Assembly: GCF_001421325.1 (NCBI RefSeq)
Contig: NZ_LMJY01000007.1
Coordinates: forward strand, 1-64,000
DNA: 64,000 nt
DNA from: Novosphingobium sp. Leaf2
GTDB lineage: Bacteria; Pseudomonadota; Alphaproteobacteria; Sphingomonadales; Sphingomonadaceae
Reading direction: 5' to 3'
Part shown: piece by piece, positions 18,273 through 27,398 of the stretch
Layout: each line of letters opens with the position of its first letter
Position numbering within the stretch: position 1 is the stretch's first letter
The notes under the pieces: model-generated
Told to the model about the DNA's origin: nothing
Database searches by the model: none
The model's input: only the letters and a program-made list of their open reading frames with translations
Position numbers and translations under genes: made by a program

Positions 18273-19109
18273 CTACTGAAGCTGGCAGATATCCAGCACA
18301 CTCATGTCGGTATAGTCGAGGTTTTCCCCGCCCATGGCCCAGATGAACGCGTACTTCTTGGTGCCCGAGCCCATGTGGATCGACCACGGCGGGCTGATCA
18401 CCGCTTCTTCATTGGCGATGACGATGTGGCGCATCTGGTCGGGCTCTCCCATGTAGTGGAAGATGCGGTCGTTCTCTTCGGGCAGCTCGAAATACAGGTA
18501 GATTTCCGAGCGGCGGTCGTGGAGGTGAGGCGGCATCGTGTTCCAGACCGAACCTTCTTCCAGCACCGTCAGGCCCAGCAGCAGCTGCGCGCTGTCGCAC
18601 ACGCCGGGGATCACCAGCTGGTAGATCGTGCGCTGGTTCGAATTGGCAAGGTCGCCGCGCGCCAGCGGATTGGCCTGGTCAAGCGTGATGTGCTTGATCG
18701 GCAGCGCCTTGTGGGCCGGGACCGACGCGATGTAGAAGCGCGCACCCTGGCCTTCGAAGATAACCTCACCCGTGCCCATCGGTACGTAGAGGCATTCCTT
18801 GTTCTTCATTTCGAAACGCTGGCCGTCCACAGTGATCGCGCCGGGGCCACCGATATTGGTGATGCCGGCTTCGCGGCGCTCGAAGAAAGATTTGCCCTCG
18901 GCGCTCTTGGGCACGGTCTGCAGCGGCAGGGGGAGCGGTTGCGCGCCCGGAACCGCGCCACCGATGATGAAGCGCTCGTTGTGCGAGTAGTTGAGGTTGA
19001 CCTCACCGTCCTTGAACATGCCGGTGACCAGATACCGGTCGCGCAGTTCTTCGTTGGAGACGCACTCCATCATGTCTGGATGGGTGGCGTGGTAGGTCTT
19101 GCAGAACAC
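18273..19109 (-). CDS. kduI: 5-keto-4-deoxyuronate isomerase
   Basis: At 278 residues this is full length for KduI. Characteristic stretches are the N-terminal [20 protein letters not shown] and the cupin metal-binding [14 protein letters not shown], and the end has [20 protein letters not shown]. It isomerises 5-keto-4-deoxyuronate (from pectin- or alginate-like unsaturated uronates) to 2,5-diketo-3-deoxygluconate in the cytoplasm. It is the first gene of an operon kduI-kduD-kdgK-carboxylesterase and has a LacI-type operator 47 bp upstream. Confidence 0.95.
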   Translation of the reverse strand: MFCKTYHATHPDMMECVSNEELRDRYLVTGMFKDGEVNLNYSHNERFIIGGAVPGAQPLPLPLQTVPKSAEGKSFFERREAGITNIGGPGAITVDGQRFEMKNKECLYVPMGTGEVIFEGQGARFYIASVPAHKALPIKHITLDQANPLARGDLANSNQRTIYQLVIPGVCDSAQLLLGLTVLEEGSVWNTMPPHLHDRRSEIYLYFELPEENDRIFHYMGEPDQMRHIVIANEEAVISPPWSIHMGSGTKKYAFIWAMGGENLDYTDMSVLDICQLQ

Positions 19110-19155
19110 GTCGAACTCTCCCGTTAAGCTCTCGGATGCCTTCGTATCCGCTCTA

Positions 19156-19169
19156 GGTAACCGGTGTCA
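19156..19169 (+). promoter_or_regulatory. LacI-type operator, copy 4 (GGTAACCGGTGTCA)
   Basis: Identical to copy 3. It lies 47 bp before the kduI start codon, in the 127-bp gap after the lacI-family gene. Confidence 0.78.
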
Positions 19170-19236
19170 ACGTCGTACAGTTATGATTTTGTACTATCGT
19201 CTCAATGGCGCTGACGGGTGCGGGCCTAAGGGTGCT

Positions 19237-20253
19237 TCAAGGCTTGCATTCGATAACCGACGCGCGGCGAACAAGGTCGGAGAGGAAGAACGACGGTTCC
19301 GACGCCGCCGTTTCCGGGCGGGTCAGCTTGAGGGCGGCAGTGCGAGCCATCGCGCGGATCGGCCAGCGCACAGTGGTGAGCGGTGGCCAGATGTGCGCAG
19401 CGATGGCGGTATCGTCGAAACCTATGATCGACACGTCCTCGGGCACGCTCAGGCCCTGCGCGCGCGCGGCGTGGAGGACGCCTGCGGCCATTTCGTCATT
19501 GCTGGAAAAGATCGCGGTGGGCGGTTTCTTGCCCGCGAGCAATTTCTTGCCAGCGGCGATACCCGATTCGAATCGATAGTCGCCCCGGACGGAAAGCTTG
19601 GGGTCTGGCTTCAGCCCCGCGCGCGATAGCCCGGCGGTGAAGCCCAGTTCGCGTTCGCGCGCGGAACGGAAGCCCTCCGGCCCAGTGACGAAGCCGATGC
19701 GGGTGTGCCCCAGTTCCGCCAACCAGGCAACCGCGTCGCTGACCGCTTGCTGGTCGTTCGAGGCAACGAGGTGGGCATCGTCATCCAGCCGCGCCGAGCC
19801 CATGCGCACCACCGTGCAGCCAAGGTCTCGGCACAGTTGCGCCAGCGCGTCATTTTCCGAGATCGGCGGCAGCAGCATCACGCCGTAGAGCCGCTGCTGC
19901 TCGATGAAGCGGCGGATATCCTCAAGCATGGTCGGTGAATGGCGATCGACCGGCCGCACGACCAGCGCGAATTCGGTGTTGCGGATCGTGTCGAGAATGC
20001 CCTCCTGCACGCCCAGCACCATCTGCGCGTTGGGGTTGTCGTGGATCAGGCCGATCAGGAAGTTGCGCCGCAGCGCCAGCGCGCGCGCCTGCGGATTGGG
20101 CACATATTCCAGTTGGGCGATCACCGCCTCCACCATCTCGCGCGTGGCCTGGTTTAACAGGGGGGATTTATTGATCACCCGGCTGACGGTCTTCTTCGAC
20201 ACCCCCGACAAGCGGGCTACATCATTGATTGTAGGTTTCTGCCCTTGTGCCAT
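19237..20253 (-). CDS. LacI-family transcriptional repressor of the uronate locus
   Basis: This 338-residue regulator has an N-terminal LacI HTH and hinge (TINDVARLSGVSKKTVSRVI ... ARALALRRN) followed by a periplasmic-binding-protein-like effector domain (GYDDT-equivalent IIGFDDTAIAAHIWPPLTT). I place the start at 20253, directly before the HTH; a longer frame from 20430 would run through an operator copy and adds a poorly structured tail. One operator copy lies 69 bp upstream, so it is probably autoregulated. The inducer is likely KDG or a related uronate intermediate, by analogy with regulators of such loci. Confidence 0.9.
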   Translation of the reverse strand: MAQGQKPTINDVARLSGVSKKTVSRVINKSPLLNQATREMVEAVIAQLEYVPNPQARALALRRNFLIGLIHDNPNAQMVLGVQEGILDTIRNTEFALVVRPVDRHSPTMLEDIRRFIEQQRLYGVMLLPPISENDALAQLCRDLGCTVVRMGSARLDDDAHLVASNDQQAVSDAVAWLAELGHTRIGFVTGPEGFRSARERELGFTAGLSRAGLKPDPKLSVRGDYRFESGIAAGKKLLAGKKPPTAIFSSNDEMAAGVLHAARAQGLSVPEDVSIIGFDDTAIAAHIWPPLTTVRWPIRAMARTAALKLTRPETAASEPSFFLSDLVRRASVIECKP

Positions 20254-20321
20254 GCGGCGTTCTTCAACCTCTCGACCCGAACGATTTTCCGGATTGCCTT
20301 CACGTCCGGTAAAAGGCAAGA

Positions 20322-20335
20322 TGACACCGGTTACC
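20322..20335 (-). promoter_or_regulatory. LacI-type operator, copy 5 (reverse of GGTAACCGGTGTCA)
   Basis: TGACACCGGTTACC on the plus strand, an exact reverse complement of copies 3 and 4. Located 69 bp before the lacI-family start on the same strand, consistent with autoregulation. Confidence 0.78.
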
Positions 20336-20458
20336 ATCCGAAAGAACACTCTTTTGCAGACCGCGCGCCGGTTTGAAAAGATGCGGAAGGTTTGGGTGGC
20401 GTTCGCGGCAGCGCGGGGCTGGTTGGGCATGGTCGGACGGCCTGATCGTCCGTCTCGA

Positions 20459-20472
20459 TGACACCGGTGTCG
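20459..20472 (+). promoter_or_regulatory. LacI-type operator, copy 6 (TGACACCGGTGTCG)
   Basis: The most symmetric copy: ACACCGGTGT is a perfect palindrome within GATGACACCGGTGTCGAC. It lies 37 bp before the hydratase-like gene that begins the plus-strand hydratase-permease-GH43 unit. Confidence 0.78.
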
Positions 20473-20509
20473 ACAACGCGCGCGGGCGGCGGTGGAATAT
20501 TTTGAAACT

Positions 20510-21316
20510 ATGGGGATTGGTTTGACTGATACGGCAAAGGCAGTAGCCGAGGCATTCGTGACGGCCCGGCGCGAAAAGCGGGCGTTGCCCTCCTATCCCG
20601 GACAAGCACCGACAGACTTGGGCAGCGCATACCGCATCCAGGATTTTGCGATCGACATGGACGGGCGCGCGGTCGTCGGCTGGAAAGTTGGCAAGATCAA
20701 CCCGCCCGACGATGCGCGTCTGGCCAGCAATCGCCTGGCTGGCCCGATCTTCGAAGACAGCGTCGTGAGCGCCGGCGCAGCCGAATCGCTCGACATGCCG
20801 GTTTTCGTGCAAGGCTTTGCGGCTGCCGAAGCGGAGTTCCTTTTGCATGTCGCCGCCGGCTGGGACGGCGTTGTTCCCCAAGACGACGCGTCAACCCGCG
20901 CAATCCTGGACGCGGTGCACCTGGGCATCGAGGTGGCCAGTTCGCCGTACCCCGGCATCAATGACGACGGCCCGCCGGTGACGGTGTCCGACTATGGCAA
21001 CAATTACGGTCTGGTCGTGGGCCCTGCGCTTTCGGGGTGGGAAACCATCAATTTCGACGCAATCGCAGTGCGGCTTGAGATTGACGGCGAAGTCGCCGGC
21101 GAGGCGACCACCGCCACCATGCTGGACGGACCGCTGGGGGCAGTACGTTTCCTGCTCGGCAATCTGGCCACGCGCGGCATAGACTGCAGCAAGGGCACCT
21201 GGGTTTCGACGGGCGCGGTTACCGGCGTGCATCCCGTGAGGCCGGGGCAGCAGGTCCTGGCCACGTTCGCGGGGCACGGCAGCGTTGCCTGCGGCATCGT
21301 CGCCGCGGCGGCCTGA
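20510..21316 (+). CDS. 2-keto-4-pentenoate hydratase-like protein (FAH superfamily)
   Basis: A protein of about 268 residues of the MhpD-like branch of the FAH superfamily. Signatures include GWKVGKINPPDD, the metal-site stretch AAEAEFLLHV, HLGIEVASSPYP and the C-terminal STGAVTGVHPVRPGQQV. Known members hydrate 2-hydroxypentadienoates or act on 2-keto-3-deoxy sugar acids. In this uronate regulon a keto-deoxy acid substrate is more likely than an aromatic meta-cleavage product, but that is inferred from context. The ATG at 20510 follows the operator by 37 bp; an upstream GTG at 20492 is possible. It leads a unit with the permease and GH43 genes. Confidence 0.8.
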   Translation: MGIGLTDTAKAVAEAFVTARREKRALPSYPGQAPTDLGSAYRIQDFAIDMDGRAVVGWKVGKINPPDDARLASNRLAGPIFEDSVVSAGAAESLDMPVFVQGFAAAEAEFLLHVAAGWDGVVPQDDASTRAILDAVHLGIEVASSPYPGINDDGPPVTVSDYGNNYGLVVGPALSGWETINFDAIAVRLEIDGEVAGEATTATMLDGPLGAVRFLLGNLATRGIDCSKGTWVSTGAVTGVHPVRPGQQVLATFAGHGSVACGIVAAAA

Positions 21317-21369
21317 GAGCAGACAAGAGCGCGGCAGGACAACAGACCGCCGTCACGGGAGCAGGATCA

Positions 21370-22665
21370 ATGGAAGCACAAATCGATGGCATGAAACCGA
21401 ACGACGCCGGCGCAGGCCCGGTAAAGGTCGGTCGCTATCGCTGGGTTGTGGTGGCGCTGCTGTTCGCGGCCACCGCGATCAACTACATCGATCGGCAGAT
21501 GATCGGCGTGCTCAAGCCCACGCTGGCCGCCGAGTTTCATTGGTCCGAATCCGATTTTGCAGGCATCGTCTTCTGGTTCCAGGTCGCCTACGCGGTCGGC
21601 TATCTTTCGTTCGGCAAGATCGTCGATGTGGTCGGCGCCCGGCTCGGTTACACGATCGCCATCGTCATCTGGACGGTGAGCCACATGGCGCATGGCTTTG
21701 CCACCGGCATGGTTTCGTTCGCGATGGCCCGCTTTGGCCTGGGCATCGGCGAATCAGGCAATTTCCCCGCCGGCATCCGCGCGGTGACCGACTGGTTCCC
21801 GCAGAAGGAACGCGCTTACGCCATCGGCCTGTTCAATGCCGGCGCCAACGTCGGCGCGATCATCACCCCGCTGCTCGTGCCGCTTTTGGTGCTGTGGTTT
21901 GACTGGCGCATGGCCTTCTTCGTGACCGGCGTTTTCGGCATCGCCTGGCTGGCGGTGTGGTGGATCGTCTACCGTCACCCGACCGAGCATCCGCGCGTGG
22001 GTGCCGCCGAACTTGCCTGGATCCGCCAGGATCCTGCCGACCCGGTAGAAAAGATCGGGTGGGCGCGCCTGCTCACTGTCAAGGAAACCTGGGCCTATGC
22101 GCTGGGCAAGTTCCTGATCGACCCCATCTGGTGGTTCTTCCTGTTCTGGCTGCCGGGCTATCTGTTCGAACGCTATGACCTTGATCTCAAGACCTTTGGC
22201 CTGCCGCTAGCCGCGATCTACCTGATTTCGGATCTGGGCAGCGTGGCCGGGGGCTGGCTGTCCTCCCGCCTGATGAAGGCCGGGCGCACTGCCAATTTCG
22301 CACGCAAGATGACGATGCTGATATGCGCGGTGTGCGTGCTGCCGATCTGGTTCGTCCAGAGCATCGACAACGTGTGGACGGCGGTGCTGGTGATCGGCCT
22401 GGCAACTGCGGCGCACCAGGCGTTTTCGGCCAACCTCTATACCCTGCCGTCGGACATGTTTCCGCGCGGCGCAGTCGGCTCGGTGGTGGGCATAGGCGGC
22501 ACGGTGGGCGCGTTCGGCGGCATGGGCATGGCGCTGTTCGCCGGTTACATCCTCGATGCGACGCACAGCTACGAGGTGCTGTTCGCGATCTGCGCCAGTG
22601 CATACCTCCTCGCGCTGCTGGTGGTCCACCTGCTGAGCCCGAGGCTGGCTCCGGTCCGCATCTGA
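21370..22665 (+). CDS. MFS hexuronate-type permease (ExuT-like)
   Basis: A 431-residue, 12-helix MFS protein of the anion:cation symporter (ACS) family. Typical are the first helix INYIDRQMIGVLKPTLA, GLGIGESGNFPAG before helix 5, the RAYAIGLFNAGANVGAI helix, and LPSDMFPRGAVGSVVGIGG. This group includes ExuT and GudP, which import galacturonate, glucuronate or glucarate with protons. Genomic context points to uronate monomers or short oligomers. It lies 53 bp after the hydratase-like gene and 58 bp before GH43. Confidence 0.88.
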   Translation: MEAQIDGMKPNDAGAGPVKVGRYRWVVVALLFAATAINYIDRQMIGVLKPTLAAEFHWSESDFAGIVFWFQVAYAVGYLSFGKIVDVVGARLGYTIAIVIWTVSHMAHGFATGMVSFAMARFGLGIGESGNFPAGIRAVTDWFPQKERAYAIGLFNAGANVGAIITPLLVPLLVLWFDWRMAFFVTGVFGIAWLAVWWIVYRHPTEHPRVGAAELAWIRQDPADPVEKIGWARLLTVKETWAYALGKFLIDPIWWFFLFWLPGYLFERYDLDLKTFGLPLAAIYLISDLGSVAGGWLSSRLMKAGRTANFARKMTMLICAVCVLPIWFVQSIDNVWTAVLVIGLATAAHQAFSANLYTLPSDMFPRGAVGSVVGIGGTVGAFGGMGMALFAGYILDATHSYEVLFAICASAYLLALLVVHLLSPRLAPVRI

Positions 22666-22723
22666 CGACCGCATCAGTCATGAAAGCAGGCGCGTAAACC
22701 CCTGCCAGTCGAAAGGGAGACGG

Positions 22724-24337
22724 ATGAAGTTCGATAGGCGCGACGCGATGGCCACGGCTCTGGGCGCAGCATCTTTGGCGGCGGCCCCCGGTTCTGCCAC
22801 TGCGGTCAGCCCGCACGCGCCAGGGCCGGGGACCCGCCCGGCGCCGGCCTATCGCAAAGGTTTTGATGATCAACGTATCGCCGATCTGGGAGATGGGCGG
22901 TTCCTCAACCCGCTGATGGCGGGCGACCATCCCGACCCTTCGATCTTGCGCGATGGCAAGGACTATTATCTCACCTTCTCGACCTTCGATTCCTATCCCG
23001 GCCTCGTCATCTGGCATTCGCGCGACCTGCTGAACTGGCAGCCGATCACTGCGGCACTAACTAAGAACGTTGGCGCGGTCTGGGCGCCGGACATCTGCAA
23101 GCACGGCGGGCGCTATTTCATTTACTTCCCGGCAAAGGCCAGCCCCAACGCCAATTACGTGATCTGGGCTGACCGCATCGAAGGGCCGTGGAGCGACCCG
23201 ATCGATCTCGGGCTGCCCGACCACATCGACCCCGGCCACGCGGTGGGCGAGGACGGATCACGCTGGCTGTTCCTGTCAGGCGGCGACAGGATCCGGTTGC
23301 GCGATGACGGACTTTCGACGGTCGGCACGGTGGAGCATGTCTACGATCCCTGGCATTATCCCCAGGATTGGGACGTTGAAGGCTTTTCGCCCGAAGGCCC
23401 CAAGATCGTTCGGCACGGTGCCTATCACTATCTGATCACGGCAGTAGGCGGCACCGCCGGTCCGCCGACGGGTCACATGGTGATCGCGGCGCGTTCCAGG
23501 TCGATCCACGGACCGTGGGAAAACTGCCCGCACAATCCGATCGTGCGCACCACCGACCTCGCCGAAAAATGGTGGTCGCGCGGCCATGCCACGGTGTTCG
23601 AAGGGCCGGTCGGCGAATGGTGGTCGGTCTATCACGGCTACGAGCGCGATTTCTGGACGCTGGGGCGCCAGACCCTGCTCGATCCCGTCACCTGGACTGC
23701 CGACGGCTGGTTCAAGATGAACGGGGGCGATTTGTCAGCACCCCTTGCCGCGCCGCAAGGGGGCAGCAAATCCGGGCCGCACGGTTTGCCGCTGTCGGAC
23801 GATTTCTCGACGCTGGAACTCGGTCGACGCTGGAATTTCTTCAAGCCCGCCGCTGACGAGAGGCGCCGCGCCCGCGTTGCGGACAAGTGCCTGCACCTGC
23901 GGGCCAGCGGGACGGCGCCGGTCGATTCCTCGCCGCTGCTGCTCATTGCCGGCGACCAGGCCTATGAGTTTCAGTGCGAGATCGAAGTCGATCCCGGCAC
24001 CACGGCGGGCCTTCTGCTGTTCTACGACCAGCAGCTATATTGCGGGCTGGGCTTCGACGCGGCCAAGTTCGTCACCCACCAGTACGGCATGGAGCGGGGC
24101 CGCCCGGCAAACCCGCATGGCGCTCGTATGCTGATGCGAGTGCGCAACGACCGCCATATCGTCTCGTTCCACACCAGCGCGGACGGTGGACAGACCTGGC
24201 AGCGCTTCGATCGCGGCATGGAAGTTTCAGGCTACCATCATAACGTGCGCGGCGGTTTCCTGATGTTGCGGCCGGGCCTGTATGCGGCGGGCAAGGGCGA
24301 GGCTCGTTTCCGCGACTTCCGGTTTCGCGCGCTATGA
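22724..24337 (+). CDS. Secreted glycoside hydrolase family 43 enzyme
   Basis: A 537-residue protein with a Tat-like leader (KFDRRDAMATALGAASLAAA) and a five-bladed propeller of GH43 type. The catalytic base lies in GDHPDPSILR, the pKa-modulating aspartate in DHIDPGHAVG and the general acid in SPEGPKIV. The last 200 residues form a GH43 C-terminal beta-sandwich (SPLLLIAGDQAYEFQCEIE, TTAGLLLFYDQQLYCGL). Family members are xylosidases, arabinofuranosidases or galactosidases. In a uronate regulon, removal of arabinose or xylose side chains is a fair guess. Confidence 0.9.
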   Translation: MKFDRRDAMATALGAASLAAAPGSATAVSPHAPGPGTRPAPAYRKGFDDQRIADLGDGRFLNPLMAGDHPDPSILRDGKDYYLTFSTFDSYPGLVIWHSRDLLNWQPITAALTKNVGAVWAPDICKHGGRYFIYFPAKASPNANYVIWADRIEGPWSDPIDLGLPDHIDPGHAVGEDGSRWLFLSGGDRIRLRDDGLSTVGTVEHVYDPWHYPQDWDVEGFSPEGPKIVRHGAYHYLITAVGGTAGPPTGHMVIAARSRSIHGPWENCPHNPIVRTTDLAEKWWSRGHATVFEGPVGEWWSVYHGYERDFWTLGRQTLLDPVTWTADGWFKMNGGDLSAPLAAPQGGSKSGPHGLPLSDDFSTLELGRRWNFFKPAADERRRARVADKCLHLRASGTAPVDSSPLLLIAGDQAYEFQCEIEVDPGTTAGLLLFYDQQLYCGLGFDAAKFVTHQYGMERGRPANPHGARMLMRVRNDRHIVSFHTSADGGQTWQRFDRGMEVSGYHHNVRGGFLMLRPGLYAAGKGEARFRDFRFRAL

Positions 24338-24393
24338 TGATATGGTGCTGCTGATCTGGTCGATGATTGCTGGCTACTGACGTACGGCCGCGC

Positions 24394-25767
24394 CTATCGC
24401 GGCAGGTCAGGCAACGTCAGGATCACCAGCAGTCCCGGCCCATCGGGGCGGCCCTCCAGCCGGATAGAGCCGTTCAGCAACGTCATCGCCTTGGATGCGA
24501 CGGACAAGCCCAGCCCGCTGCCGGAACTTTGCAGGCTGCCATGTTCGAAGCGGCGCAGCAGACGCTCACGCTCCGGCTCGGGAATGCCCGGCCCCCTGTC
24601 GCCCACGGTGATGACCAGCCGACCGGAGCCCCGGACAATCGCGATATCCAGGGCGCGGCCTGAACCGGCATGGCGCATGGCGTTGCCGATCACGGCAGAC
24701 AGGGCGATCTGCAGCAGCGACGCATCGCAATGCCAGCGCACGATGTGTTCGGGCATGACCGCTACGTTTATCGTGTCGGCCTGCTGCTCGATCATCACTT
24801 CGGCGACAACTTCGGCTACCAGCGCGTGAACATCGACCGAGCGGCTGGTGAGCGATGTTGCGTTCAGCCGCGCCAGCGTCAGCATTCCGTCGATCAGCGC
24901 GTTGGCGCGATCGGCAATACCAATCAACCGGTCGGTTTCGTGGCCCAGGTTCGCTGGCGAGAGGCGATGCAGCAACTGCGCCTGTGCACGTATCGCGGCC
25001 AGCGGCGTGCGCAATTCGTGGGCCACATCGTCCGTGAACGCCTGTTCAAGCTCGTAAGCCCCTTCAAGGCGCGCGAACAGTTTGTTGAGCGCGATGATCA
25101 ACGGTTCAAGATCGCGGGGCCATTCCTGCGGTGGCAGCGGCTGAAGGTCTGAAAGCGAACGCGCGCCCAGAATCGAGGCCAACCGTTCCACCTGATACAG
25201 GCCGCGGCGCAAGGTCCACCACAAGACCACCATCGCCACTGCCAGCAGTGCGAGCATCGGCACCGCCAGTTCACGCAGCAATTGCCCGATCGAAAATTCC
25301 CGAAGCGCGTCCCGCTCCGCCACCACGATGAGCAGGCGCGGGTCTTCACCACGCATGCCATAACTGCGCCAACGGTTACCCGTTACCTTGAACGTGCGCA
25401 GCCCTGTCTGGCGCGGCACCAGCCGCACGGGTGCGCCCGAGCCGGACTGTGCCACGGCCCGGCCATTCCAGAACACCAGGAAGATGCACGAATCGTAAGA
25501 GTCCCGAAACGCCTGCGCTTCCTGGGGCGAAACCATCTGACGGATTTGCGCCGGCGGCTTGTCGCGCCACGCCAATTGGCCGGCTGCGATATCGTCTTGC
25601 ACCATGATATGGACAAGGCGCGCCGCGTTTATGAGCTGTGCATCTGCGGCCCTGCTTACCTCACGCGATGCGGTAAGATACAGCACCGCGCCGATCGCGA
25701 TCCCTGTCACCGCCAACAGCAGCAGCACCCGGCGATACAACTGCGTCGTGAGCGACGAGCGTCTCAC
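24394..25767 (-). CDS. Sensor histidine kinase (QseC/PhoQ-like)
   Basis: A 457-residue inner-membrane kinase: first membrane helix about residues 13-30 (LLLLAVTGIAIGAVL), a periplasmic sensor of about 130 residues, second helix near 170-185 (PMLALLAVAMVVLWW), HAMP, then the phosphoacceptor H-box FTDDVAHELRTPLAA. The ATPase boxes follow: N-box GNAMRHAG, G1 DRGPGIPEPER and G2 GSGLGLSVA. It is co-translated with the response regulator, whose stop overlaps its ATG by 4 bp. The signal is unknown. It is convergent with GH43 across 56 bp in which no clear terminator is visible. Confidence 0.93.
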   Translation of the reverse strand: MRRSSLTTQLYRRVLLLLAVTGIAIGAVLYLTASREVSRAADAQLINAARLVHIMVQDDIAAGQLAWRDKPPAQIRQMVSPQEAQAFRDSYDSCIFLVFWNGRAVAQSGSGAPVRLVPRQTGLRTFKVTGNRWRSYGMRGEDPRLLIVVAERDALREFSIGQLLRELAVPMLALLAVAMVVLWWTLRRGLYQVERLASILGARSLSDLQPLPPQEWPRDLEPLIIALNKLFARLEGAYELEQAFTDDVAHELRTPLAAIRAQAQLLHRLSPANLGHETDRLIGIADRANALIDGMLTLARLNATSLTSRSVDVHALVAEVVAEVMIEQQADTINVAVMPEHIVRWHCDASLLQIALSAVIGNAMRHAGSGRALDIAIVRGSGRLVITVGDRGPGIPEPERERLLRRFEHGSLQSSGSGLGLSVASKAMTLLNGSIRLEGRPDGPGLLVILTLPDLPR

Positions 25768-26432
25768 GCCGCCTGCGCTCCCACCATATACCCGAGCCCG
25801 CGCGCGGTGCGGATGAAATCGCGGCCCAGTTTGCGCCGGAGCGAGGAGATGGCGACTTCCACGGTGTTCGATTCCGCCCAGTTATCCTGGTCGTACAACT
25901 CAGCCTCAAGGTCGGCCTTGGATACGAAGCGCCGGGCACGCCTCATCAGCAGTGCCAGGAGGCGATGCTCTTTGGCGGTAAGCGGCACGACCTGACCGTC
26001 GAGCGTGACGACATTTCCCGCAAAGTCCAACGTGACCGCGCCGATGGTCAGCTGCTCGTTGCCCCGCCCGTCGCGCCGGCGCAGTTGCGAGCGCACGCGC
26101 GCCGCCAGTTCATCGAGATCGACCGGTTTCACCACGTAGTCGTCAGCCCCGGCATCCAGCCCGGCTATGCGCTGCTGGGTGCGATCGAAAGCGGTAACGA
26201 TGATCACCGGCGTTGCATTCTTTGCGGCCCGCAAGCTGCGCAACACGTCGATCCCGGAACCGTGGGGCAGCCCGATATCCAGCAGGATCACGTCGTAATT
26301 GTCTGCCCGCGCCGCTGCGCAGGCATCGTCTCCCCGGGTCACCAGGTCAACCACATAGCCTTCCATTTCCAGCGCGCGCCGCATGGTCGGGCCGAGATCG
26401 GCGTCGTCTTCCGCAAGCAGCAGGCGGGGCAA
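25764..26432 (-). CDS. OmpR-family response regulator
   Basis: A protein of about 222 residues with a receiver domain (acidic pocket LLAEDDAD, phosphoacceptor aspartate in VILLDIGLPHG, lysine in YVVKPVD) and a winged-helix output domain (PLTAKEHRLLALLM, NTVEVAISSLRRKLG, IRTARGLGYMV). I place the start at TTG 26432: it has an AGGAG ribosome site 9 nt upstream and begins right before the receiver strand. An earlier ATG at 26507 would add a 25-residue tail with no family match. It pairs with the kinase downstream, with ATGA overlap. Confidence 0.93.
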   Translation of the reverse strand: MPRLLLAEDDADLGPTMRRALEMEGYVVDLVTRGDDACAAARADNYDVILLDIGLPHGSGIDVLRSLRAAKNATPVIIVTAFDRTQQRIAGLDAGADDYVVKPVDLDELAARVRSQLRRRDGRGNEQLTIGAVTLDFAGNVVTLDGQVVPLTAKEHRLLALLMRRARRFVSKADLEAELYDQDNWAESNTVEVAISSLRRKLGRDFIRTARGLGYMVGAQAA

Positions 26433-26627
26433 CTGTGAGGACTCCTGAACATCATGCGCAAGCTGGCTCGCCTGGATTGGAGCCCAAACTAAGCCTTGCG
26501 ACCACACGCGTCAAACACGCGCACGCCATCAGTTTCGCATCAGGTTGGTTGTGTAAGGAGTGATGTTCGAGTGCGTGGGGGCATCCGGGCACCAGTCTTT
26601 CTTATGCCGGAACTTAGCTACAAAATT

Positions 26628-27398
26628 ATGACAGCTCACCCCCTGATGTGTCCGACTCCGGATACCGCCGCACTGCCGTTCACAACCCAGCTCGATCTCT
26701 CCCGTGATGCAGCCGGGCTGGCGCCTTGTATTGCGCTGGTGGGATGCGACGGGTCGGGCAAGTCCACGCTGACGCGCGATCTCACGGCCTTGCTGGCCCG
26801 GCGCGCGCCGACGCGCTCGATGTATCTTGGCCTGGGCACCGGCGATCTGGGCCGGCGGATCGGGCGCTTGCCGATCGTGGGTGGTTTGACCGAACGCTAT
26901 CTGACGGCCAAGGCCGGCAAGGCCCATTCCGCGCACAGCAAGCGGCTGCCCGGCATCGTGACGGCGTTGGCGATCTTCGCCTTTTCGCTGGCGCGCCGAT
27001 GGCGTTTCGCGCGCGTGCTGGCATTCCGGCGCCGGGGCATTCAGGTCATTACTGATCGCTACCCGCAAGCTGAGCTGCCCGGTGGTTTCGATGGACCGGG
27101 GCTGTCGTGGACACGGCGCGGGTCACCCCTGGTGGAGCGGCTCGCCGCCCAGGAGCGCGCGATGTATCAGGATATGGCGACGTATCGGCCGACGCTCGTC
27201 ATCCGGCTGAATGTCGACGTGGACACCGCGATCGCGCGCAAGGCGGATCACACGCGGCCACTGCTGGAAAAAAAGCTGGCGATCATGCCCCTTTTGCAGT
27301 TCAACGGCGCGCCGATCGTCGATATCGACGCGACACGTCCTTATGCCGAAGTGCTGGCCAATATCCTGGCGCTGTTTCCCTTCGAGGTGTTGCTGTGA
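26628..27398 (+). CDS. Thymidylate-kinase-like P-loop protein, paralogue 1
   Basis: A protein of about 256 residues of the P-loop kinase superfamily. The Walker A motif is LVGCDGSGKSTL, and a dTMP-kinase-like DR(Y/F) motif is seen in VITDRYPQ. A LID-like basic stretch ARKADHTRPLLEKK lies near the C-terminus. It is not the housekeeping Tmk: the middle part (KAHSAHSKRLPG and a hydrophobic patch) is unlike it. The next gene encodes a clear paralogue with the same motifs, overlapping it by 4 bp. Both precede a polysaccharide flippase gene, so a role in cell-envelope glycan precursor or lipid phosphorylation is possible. The start is uncertain (26604 or 26628). Confidence 0.75.
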   Translation: MTAHPLMCPTPDTAALPFTTQLDLSRDAAGLAPCIALVGCDGSGKSTLTRDLTALLARRAPTRSMYLGLGTGDLGRRIGRLPIVGGLTERYLTAKAGKAHSAHSKRLPGIVTALAIFAFSLARRWRFARVLAFRRRGIQVITDRYPQAELPGGFDGPGLSWTRRGSPLVERLAAQERAMYQDMATYRPTLVIRLNVDVDTAIARKADHTRPLLEKKLAIMPLLQFNGAPIVDIDATRPYAEVLANILALFPFEVLL

